A stretch of DNA of 64,000 nt from Batkoa obscura (lineage: Eukaryota > Entomophthoromycota > Entomophthoromycetes > Entomophthorales > Batkoaceae), in NCBI GenBank assembly GCA_030770535.1, contig JASVEC010000048.1, positions 124,001 through 188,000 of the forward strand, in the 5' to 3' direction. The position numbers and the translations under genes were made by a program. Below are positions 55,356 to 64,000 of the stretch, piece by piece (position 1 is the first letter of the stretch; every line of letters starts with the position of its first letter). The notes beneath the pieces were generated by a model. It ran no database searches. It saw only the letters and a program-made list of their open reading frames with translations, and was not told where the DNA came from.

Positions 55356-57109
55356 ATGCCATTGGTAAGTCCATACGATTATAACCAACAATCTCAATTT
55401 ATTAACAATATAATTTTCAGGAATACGCACATCAACATAGGTAGATTAAGACATGTTAGTTTTTTTATTTAAATATTCATTATCCAACATAGTGGCAAGT
55501 TCAATTCAGCAAGCGCTTGGCATAGACCTAGTTTCAATCAAATCGTATTATCGGATATTTTGGGCGTACATGATTTACCAAAACAAAGGATTAAAAGAGT
55601 CAATAGACAAGCTTTTGTTTTTAACTTAATGATTGCTGGTAATTTTAAAAAATAATCGTTTTAAAAGATTTTCTAATAGAAAAAACATAGGCGAATCTGG
55701 ATTAGGAAAAACAACCTTTGTCAACACGTTGTTTAATACCGATATCTATGAAAATGTGTATCCTAAAGCACCTCAAAAAACTGATAAGGTTTCTATTTCT
55801 TCTAAAAGCTTTGGTATATTTTTTTAAATCTTTTCGGAGTGAGCTAAATGCCAATTATTTGTTTAGAACTACAAGAAGAAAACACGAGTTTAAACCTTAC
55901 AGTTATCGATACCCCTGGTTTTGGTGATCGTTTAAATAGGGAAGAAGAGTAAATTAGGTTTTATATTCAATAGAGTTAATTTTATTTACCTATTTTTAAA
56001 GTTTAATACCAATCCATGAATATATTGATGCTCAATTCGAGAGATATCTTCAACAAGAAAATAATAATAATCATCGTGAAAGATATCAAGATACCAGAGT
56101 ACATGCCTTATTGTATTTTGTTGCTCCAGGTGCTGGGTTAGTTTTATTATAGATTTCAAAAGAGAATTTCCTGATTTATTTAATAGGTTACGTGATATTG
56201 ATATTATGGTTTTAAAAGAACTTTCAGATAAGGTTAACATTATTCCTGTTATCGCTAAAGCTGATACTATTATGCCAAATGAAAAGGAATGGAACAAGAA
56301 AAAGGTAAATTTTATTAATAAGAGAGCAGGAAGTTGTTTATTCAACCTTTTTAAAACAGGTTTTAAATCAATTGAAACATCATGATATTAAGACATATGT
56401 TTCCGATTACAGTGATGAACATGATTTAAATCAAGAGCTCGTGGTAAGAAAACACAGTTTTCAAAGAAACGATTTAATTAATCTATAATAAAGGAACACT
56501 ACCCATTTACAGTCATGGGTAGCCAAGGGGTAATTAATAAAGGAGATAATTTAGTTAGGGGAAGAAAGTTCCGTTGGGGAGTAGCCGAAGGTACTATAAA
56601 AAAAGATAAACAAAGATTAAAATTTATAGACTAAAATTTTAACCTTAGTTGATAACCCAGAACATTGTGATTTTATACACCTTCAACAAATGTTAATGAA
56701 TAACTGTTTACTTGATATCCTTGAATCGACTCATTCCATTCACTATTTCAAATTCCGTGCTACTAAATTACGTCGTAATGGTAGACCAGAATCCATTTTG
56801 GCTTGCGACGAAGAATTTATGAAAAGACTTGAGGATCGTAAAATTGAATTTTCTGATGATATGATACGTAAAGAAGAAGAATTGAGATTAAAATTTGTTA
56901 ATCAAGTTAGAGAAAAAGAGCAAACTTTACGTGATCGTGAAGAACAGGTGAATAATAATTTTATTTTTGTATAGACAATGGTTTTAATTTGATATTTTTA
57001 GTTACACTCTAATAGTCAAAAGATGATGGCTGAAATTGAAAGGGAGCGTCGTCAATTGGAATTGGAAACTAGAGAAATTGAACAACAATTGGCTCAACTT
57101 TCAGTTTAA
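55356..57109 (+). CDS. Septin (GTP-binding cytoskeletal protein)
   Basis: About ten exons give roughly 400 residues. The GTPase domain has G1 [19 protein letters not shown]3 [16 protein letters not shown] and G4 [18 protein letters not shown], plus the septin blocks [35 protein letters not shown] and [18 protein letters not shown]. The septin-unique element runs through [20 protein letters not shown]. The C-terminus after RRNGRPESI is a long charged coiled coil. Septins form hetero-oligomeric filaments at septa and hyphal branch points. The first exons (MPL, then EYAHQHSGKF) are predicted from splice sites only, so the N-terminus is uncertain. It converges on DNM1, with 208 bp between stops. 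The class (Cdc3/10/11/12) was not assigned. Confidence 0.9.
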
Positions 57110-57317
57110 TCAAGTTAATATATTATCTATGCTTTAGATTATTTTTAGATTATTTTTTTTATTATAAAATTTATCCTATTATAAACTGAAATAGAAAAAA
57201 ACTAACATTTGGTAACGAAAGTTATGATGTTAAGCTATTTATTTATTTAACCTTAAAAAATAAGAACAAATCTTTTTTATTTTTTTATAATATATAAATC
57301 ATGAATTATTATCTTGA

Positions 57318-59993
57318 TTAAGTAGCTTCATTAATAATTTCATAAGCTCTTTTATAAAGATTTAAAAGTTCCAAACATTTAGCTCTTTCATCCGCTAAAG
57401 TTTCATCTTCCATTAATAATTCATCAAATTGTTCAAATTTATAAAGATGGGATACTAATTGATTTTGTAACGTATCTTTGGTATAATTCACTAATAAATG
57501 CATAATGGCTTTAGGCACTAAATCTTGAATTGATTTACTAGTTATATGGAAATATGATTTAATAAGTTCTCCTAAAAATTTAAGTTAAATATATTAAATA
57601 AGTAAAAATGATATAATAACCTTACGTATAAGTTGAATCTCATTATCCTCATGCTCATCCGCCAATGTCTGGTCATCCAATTGGGTAGAAAGCTATGTAT
57701 AAAAAATAAATATTCACTTTTTCTACGACAATCATAATAATTACCTTATCAATTTCACTATGATTAGGGTCTTTCTCGCCTCCAAAGAAATTTTCCAATA
57801 GATCGGCTTCTTTTGTAACATTTGCTCTTCTAGGAAGGGTATGAGATTTAGGAATGGCGATAGATTTACTAATAGCTTCTGTCCTAGTATTAGTAATCAA
57901 ATGGGGTGTTTGATTACTTTCTTCCATCACACTCATTTCATTACTTTTCTTATTCATACTTGAAGCAATATTTTCCATTGCTCCATTAGCACCAATAAAA
58001 TCAGGATGTAATGTATTGATATAAGATAATTGAATATCAATTAAACTTTCAACATAATTGATTGTTGGGGTTAATCTTTCTCTTAACAATTCGGATACTA
58101 CTTCATTGATACGAGCATTCAATTTAGGAAATTTAAGTAATTCCTAAAAAAAACAATTATGCTATTGAATATATTTATCATCTTATATCAATTAAAATAC
58201 TTACTTTATTATAACAGCTATGGCAAATTTTCATTAATTCTTCATAAACTAATTCCACACAACGACTACTTGGGTTGTGTAACAATTTGATCTGTGGTTT
58301 TATGAGTATTTCAAATGCTATCTCTGGAACAAATAAAGAGGGCCTTGGTCCAGTAGAATTACGTATAGCTATACGTATATCTTGAAATGTTAAATTGGCC
58401 CCTGGGTTAATCGATTTTAATGCTGACCCATAAACATGATTAAATATGTCATAGATCCTTGCACCTCCACAGCTAAATATTTACATTATTTAGATAAATT
58501 TGGTTAATTAATGATGACATATTATTTACAGTTCATGGGCATTATAAGGGTTAGTTCCATCAATTGAATTTGTGTAATTTCTAGCAAAATCAGTCAATAA
58601 TCTAAGTACCATAAGACCCTAAAAAGGTTTAGTATGTATTTTAATATGATATTGTTTAATATAAAGCTTACTTTGTTTTCATTTGATTCAACAGAAGGAT
58701 TACCATAAGAAGCCAATTCTTGTTGAGTTTGACCAATCATAGTATTTAATTTTGATTTCATATCGGGTAAACGCTCACGGATATGATTAACAAGTACCTA
58801 AATAATAGCAATAATATAAACGCTTATTATTTTATTAAACTAAGCTGACTTACTTGATTTAAGGTTTTGGCTAAGTGAGCAGTGCCACATCGAGTGGATA
58901 TACTTTTATAAGCTGGGTGAGTTGAGAAAAAATCAGTTTCTGCTTTAAGAGAATCAATGATAGGTTTATTGGCTACTGTATCTTGCTGACTTCTATTTAC
59001 TACCCCAATAAAACCAAGTTTAAGATTTAATACTCTTCCTGTAAGTATATCAAGTGCATTTGTTCCAGCATCCATTAAATCTATTTTGGTGATTACTCCT
59101 ATTGTTCTTTTTCCTATATATATTCATCAATATTGATTTGAGTCATTAATGAATACCCTTTTACCTTCTGGATCTACTTCTTTAGCTAATTTTAAACTCT
59201 CTGAGTTGACTAAATCTACGTTAGCTGGACTAACTGCCAATATTATACTTTCAAAGAGGTTAATGATGATTACATTATACCTGAATTTAATTTACCTATT
59301 TGGTTTAGAAATATAATCTAAAATTAAAGAACGTATTTGTTTTTCAATATCACTTGGTTGGTCCCCTTAAATATAATTTAAACATTATGAAATTTAACTT
59401 AAGTTGTTTCATTTTACCTATTGGTATCTAAAATAAAACAATAATGATGTTAGTTAATAAATAATAGTAAAACTAAAGATATACCTACTTTTGTCAAACC
59501 AGGCAAATCAACAACAGTCAAATTTAAAACATGAGGTGAAAAGATTTTTAAATGAATAGGATTTCTAGAAATCCCTTTATTTTCACCTGCGTCTCTAGCT
59601 GTATCTTCCTCAATCTCTTTTCTAACCTCAAAAAAATCAGTAAATACTTTCCCTGGGCTGTGTAAAAACTGGGCTCTTTCTGTTAAATCTGGGTCTGCGT
59701 TTTGTCTTAAATTTACTAACTGTAATACTAGTGGTCGTCTTGTTACGATCCCATTACCTCGTGGTAAAAAATCTTTGCCTACTAAGTTTTCTAATACAGA
59801 AGACTTCCCAGAGGATTGAGAACTATAGTTGAATAATTGTTATTATCATCATTGTTATGTTTTGTTTTATTATAGTAAAAGTTTACCCAACAACTACAAT
59901 TTGAGGTAAGTCTAAAGTATCGTTACCAATGGTATTAAAAACATCTTGTAGTTTATTAACTAAAGGAATGAGATCTTCCATCATTGAAGCCAT
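57318..59993 (-). CDS. DNM1: Dynamin-related GTPase Dnm1 (mitochondrial/peroxisomal fission)
   Basis: Multi-exon gene of about 700 residues starting [20 protein letters not shown]. The GTPase domain has G1 [14 protein letters not shown], switch [18 protein letters not shown]3 [10 protein letters not shown] and G4 [18 protein letters not shown]. The middle domain has [40 protein letters not shown] and [20 protein letters not shown]. The C-terminal GED is intact, with [20 protein letters not shown] and [17 protein letters not shown]. These blocks match Dnm1/DRP1 better than Vps1. A variable B-insert of about 75 residues precedes the GED. It assembles on mitochondria and peroxisomes to divide them. 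It ends 208 bp from the convergent septin. Confidence 0.94.
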
Positions 59994-60498
59994 GATTTAT
60001 ATCTAATTTATTAAAAAAATAATTATCTATTTAATTGTATCTAAATGGCAATAGATTAAATACTTTATTATTAGTGCTTGAATTTTTGATTTTTTTTCAC
60101 TAAAGTTTCTTAGTTTTTTAAAAAACCGAAATAAGTCACCAATCATTTCTCTTAAAACTTTATGGGATCTGGTAGCATTTTTTTATTATGACATTTTTGG
60201 TCACCATTTTGTTTGGTAATTTAAAAACTGAAACTATTTAAATTTTAAATCGGATAATCATTATCGCAAATTCTTGAAATTAAAAAAAGCCATGGCACAC
60301 TTATTTCTACTTTATCTGGATTTGTTGTATTTATTTAATATATACAATAAACCTAGAGTCGTCCTAACGTTACCCAACCACTAAAAACAGGAGACAAGCT
60401 AAAAGTGTAATACTTAATATTTTTAATTAAAACAATAAATCTCCAGCCTAAAAATCCTTTACATTCTCAAACAAGTTAAGTTAGATAAACTTTCAATA
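59994..60498. other. Intergenic between DNM1 start and SLU7 end
   Basis: 505 bp, AT-rich, presumably the DNM1 promoter. No gene seen. Confidence 0.55.
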
Positions 60499-62207
60499 TT
60501 ATTTTTTAATAGGGATACAATAAGCATTTTTATAAAACGAATGGCAACATTGATAACCCCATTTGCCCTCTTCAAAGTAAGATCCCCAGACAGATGTATG
60601 ATTTTGAGGATAAACTAAAAAATGATGATAAGTTAACAAAGCCCAATAAATAAATAAATAAGTATCCTTACCATCTTCCTGGTACTTGGTTTTAGGAATT
60701 GCCTTCTCTTGACCAAAGATAACCGCTCCCGTTCTCGAATATTCCACATAGCTTTCCGTTTGTGCCATTAAGAGCTCTCTATCGGGTACATTAAGATGCT
60801 CAATACCACCATATTTTTCAAGCACTGATTGACGCGTAACATTCTTTGTTGCTTCTTTTTCATTCAAATGTTTTTTATATTTTAGTTCATATTGTGTTGG
60901 ATTAGCTTCCAAATGTAGCCCATCTTCATTTTCTTCTGCTTCTTTCCAAGCATACAACTGTAAGTTTACTACCTTAGATGCATCACCAGTTTGGCGTATA
61001 AAGTTATCCCCAGCAAATGAAGCCTATGTTGTTTTTTAATACATAAAAAATATTGAATTTTAGTTTTAACTTACCTCATTAGGATTATCTTGGGTAGGAT
61101 TATCTCTCATAGAGCGTGATTTAGGATCATAATAAGCCGAATCCACATCCAAATTACGTAAATATTTGGGTATATCTTCACGAATACTAAAAAAGTATAT
61201 TAATACATTCCTTTACATTATAACGAAATTCTTCTTTTACCGTAAATTTTTTACTGTAGTTTTTGATTTTGCTCCCGCTTGCCCAGTCATCGCTCCTTTT
61301 TCAGCATACTTTTCATCATCGTCGTCACTATCGTCACTTGAGCCAAACTCCATATTGGAAGGATCAATCACTTTTTTAAGTTCTTGATTGGTGCTTATAC
61401 CAGCTAATGCAGCTTCATCTAACTCTTTAGCCTTCCTTTTTTTACGTGCTTCTTCAATCATATTATGTACTAAAAAAGTCAATAAAAGACACAACTATAT
61501 TTTTTTACAATGAATTTTACCTTTAAATAACTTATCATGCTCAGTTGCATCATACCCATTCCAACGATCTCTCTTACTATCATAATTAAACTCTAAATTT
61601 TGTATCACTTCATCCGGCTTAAATCAAGTTAATTTCTATCTTTATAAGTAAGTTTAATCTATACATTACCTTGATATCCTTTCCAGTAAACTTTGCTCCA
61701 AGTTTTCTAGGTCTTTCGACACACTCTTTGGTTTTATGCGTCATTGCACCACAATTTTGACACGCTCCTTTACGGTATTTAGTAGCTGCCGGGCCCTAAA
61801 AAGAATTATTAAAAACCATCTCATATAGAAAATGAAAACTAAAAGCCATACTGCTGTTGCTCCTTTATCATACCAACTATCTTTATCTTTATCTTCAAAC
61901 TTTTGTGGACGTTGATGTTTTAATGAGGGACCTCCAGAATCCAAATACCCTATTTCAAGTCAATTTAGTCACTATAGGATTCAAAGTATATAATCAACTT
62001 ACATGGTGCTTTTGAAATATATTGTGGAATATGGGGATTGATCTCATTACCCTCTTCATCCAATTCTGCTGGTGCTGTACCTGCTTTACGTGCCGCTTCT
62101 AAATCTTTTTGCTTACGGAAATCTTCTCGACTAAGTTTGTTGACTTTGAATTAAAGGTTAGCATATTTCAATTTTATAAGATGAATAATGTTACTATTTG
62201 CTGCCAT
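60499..62207 (-). CDS. SLU7: Pre-mRNA-splicing factor Slu7
   Basis: Multi-exon gene of roughly 420 residues. It starts MAAN, then [20 protein letters not shown]. The family blocks are [29 protein letters not shown], the CCHC zinc knuckle [54 protein letters not shown], an acidic [14 protein letters not shown] tract, [20 protein letters not shown], and near the end [20 protein letters not shown]. Slu7 acts at the second step of splicing, holding the 3' exon and influencing 3' splice-site choice. Two-residue first-exon usage (MAAN|) was chosen because the upstream ATG is the only one in frame. Conserved throughout, so probably functional. Confidence 0.94.
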
Positions 62208-63463
62208 TGTCTAATATTGAAAAAATTAGAAATCACTTTCAATTGTTTTTCAAGTTAACTAAAATTAAACACTGTTTCAAATTTTCAAATTATTTTTAAT
62301 CCTGGAATCTGACACTCAGATTGGAAGTGCTATCTATTCATTGGATATTAAAATTTTAGCAAAAAAGTTGATTTTTTATACAGCTGTTGCATTACAACTC
62401 CTTTGCAGTCTAATTGACTACTCATTTAAAAACAAAGTTCATTACAAAATTTGAGTAAATATAAGAACTAGAAATAAAGAAAATTTCTATATAGATAATT
62501 TAATTATAAAAACTATCACTAATAAAAGCGCAAAAGAGTTGCAACAACTGTAACTATTCGTTTCTAACAAATTAAAATTTTATTCAAAATAATTCTACTT
62601 TTTAATATTCAAAAGCAAATTTATTTACAATATACATACACGTATTGTTGAGTTTATTCAACATATATAAAATAATAACTTTTAAAGTTAATGTAGCTAT
62701 TCACTATAAAGTTTTATTAACGTCGTAAAGGAATTTTAAAAAAATCAAACCTTTAATCTTAATAAAAAAGTAAACTTGAGTATTTTTTATCTTTTATACT
62801 TAATTTATTATATTATTAGCTTATATTTTAACATTAAAAATATCATTAAAATTGTTTGTTTTCATTTATTTGGAAGTAACTAGCCTTTTTAATTATTTCT
62901 AATAATTTCTTATAAAATTTCTTATTGACAATATTTTAAATTGTGAACCATACCCTATATCACGATTTCTATAAACAACAACAAATTAAAGCTTCCATAT
63001 ATACCTTTAAATGAAGCCTAGTATAATAAATAAAAACCACCGAAGATATATTTAAATTTTATTTGGACCTGTTAGCTTTCAACAGCACTAATTTAGTAAA
63101 TATAGCAAATATGTAAAAATTTAAAATTTTGGCTAAACTTACTAAATTTAATAAGACCATAAAAAAATTGCTTTATGCTATGAGTATAGAAAAAAGTTTA
63201 ATATTGATTGTGGCAAAATTGGATGAAGGTATAAAAGAATTCAATGATTTTCAAAAAAGTGAAGGTTTTCTTAATCTATTAAAGTATATGACTTTATAAA
63301 TGATTTAATTCATTTAATTTAGTAGTAGGAGATGGCAGGATAGTAAGGTAACTACAATGTTGACTGGGATCCATTTCTTTCAGTTATTTTTGTTTTTGTT
63401 TTTATTCATTTACTTTAAAGTTTTAGAGTATAATTTAACTTTGAAATTACAAATTATATTATT
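62208..63463. other. Intergenic after the SLU7 start
   Basis: 1.25 kb of AT-rich sequence. The only notable frame is a 39-codon ORF at 63180-63299 (MSIEKSLILIVAKLDEGIKE...), too short and unrecognised to call a gene. Confidence 0.5.
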
Positions 63464-63559
63464 GGGGATGTTTTTTTTGGTTTCCACTTTTTCTATTTTT
63501 TAAGCACTATTTAAGCGGAAAGGTTGTTAATAAAATCCTTAAACAAAAGAATACATCCC
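63464..63559 (-). mobile_element. MITE-like element, copy 11
   Basis: 96 bp in reverse orientation, GGGGATGT to ACATCCCC, with perfect 8-bp termini. The flanks share ATT on both sides (TATT left, ATTA right), a slightly imperfect duplication. Confidence 0.87.
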
Positions 63560-64000
63560 CATTAATAATCTGATAATTTATCATTAATGTAAGGATTTGA
63601 AGGGCTAGATTCTGTGGTTTCAGTTGGGTTATTAGTAATGGACAGCATGTTATCAAAATTTAACATTTCCAGATTTATAGGAATTTATATTAATAAACTT
63701 TATACTCAAACTTATAACTTGCGAATGCTTAATCCCTTGAATATAAACTCTATATCGATAAAACATCAAATTTCTTGTCTTTTTTTCAACTGATTTTAAC
63801 ATATTTATAGTTCAGATATTTCATATATTTAATTGTAGAGAATGGTAGTCCAATTTTCATAACTCGAGATTTTTTTGATAATTTTTAGATTCATTAACCC
63901 CTTGATTGTCATCAACTTTTGGAAAAACTCAGCTACAGTCAACCCCTTGATGCCAATTTACCTAAAAGTAATATTTAACCAATAAAATCCAAAAGTTTAG
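63560..64000. other. Intergenic at the window end
   Basis: 440 bp with no recognised gene. The window may end upstream of, or within, an untranslated gene flank. Confidence 0.45.

Noticed and set aside
55986-56345. 119-codon ORF on the minus strand
   Set aside because: It is the antisense shadow of septin exons encoding [12 protein letters not shown] and [12 protein letters not shown].

Overview
This is a eukaryotic nuclear window, very AT-rich (roughly three quarters or more A+T by eye), with many short AT-rich spliceosomal introns and no operons. The protein set is fungal: a Yap1/Pap1-type bZIP factor with a Cys-rich C-terminus, a septin, trehalose-phosphate synthase, Ski3, a GID4/Vid24 receptor, a Rim2-type carrier, Slu7, Dnm1 and HMG-CoA synthase. 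Succinate dehydrogenase argues against anaerobic rumen fungi. Extreme intron density, an Integrator subunit (INTS4) and a U12-type AT-AC intron are unlike ascomycete yeasts and suggest an early-diverging, zygomycete-grade fungus. I cannot name the species.

Layout. 0.1-11 kb is gene-dense: tRNA-Leu(AAG), cyclophilin, INTS4 (-), LSM6, TRM12/TYW2 and RAD17 (-). 11-20 kb holds GID4, a RIM2-like carrier, SDH2 (-) and SED5. 20-28 kb holds three intact GST genes of one etherase-like family, one GST pseudogene, and a membrane-domain-less ABC ATPase (-). 28-34.7 kb is almost gene-empty, with only a serine-palmitoyltransferase small subunit and repeats. 34.7-41.6 kb carries TPS1 and SKI3, bracketed by two direct copies of a noncoding repeat. 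43-50.8 kb has the bZIP gene, a LAMTOR1-like Ragulator subunit (-), HMG-CoA synthase (-) and a fourth intact GST (-). 51-55 kb holds fragments and a decayed UvrD/Srs2-like helicase (-). 55-62 kb has a septin, DNM1 (-) and SLU7 (-). The last 1.8 kb is noncoding.

The genes are housekeeping genes of unrelated pathways: RNA processing (INTS4, LSM6, SKI3, SLU7), tRNA modification (TRM12), DNA damage (RAD17 and the helicase relic), trafficking and membrane fission (SED5, DNM1, septin), TORC1 signalling (LAMTOR1), and sterol, sphingolipid and trehalose synthesis. The repeated theme in the intergenic DNA is a family of about 100-bp inverted-terminal-repeat elements (MITE-like). There are ten near-complete copies with termini GGGGATGT/ACATCCCC, one damaged copy, one internally deleted copy and two possible relics. 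Eight copies have exact AT-rich 4-bp target duplications. Two copies sit at different points of the same duplicated noncoding repeat, so each repeat copy shows the empty site of the other's insertion.

I found no CRISPR, viral or retroelement sequence that I could support. The most unusual single item is the AT-AC intron with a perfect U12-type 5' splice site in the cyclophilin gene.
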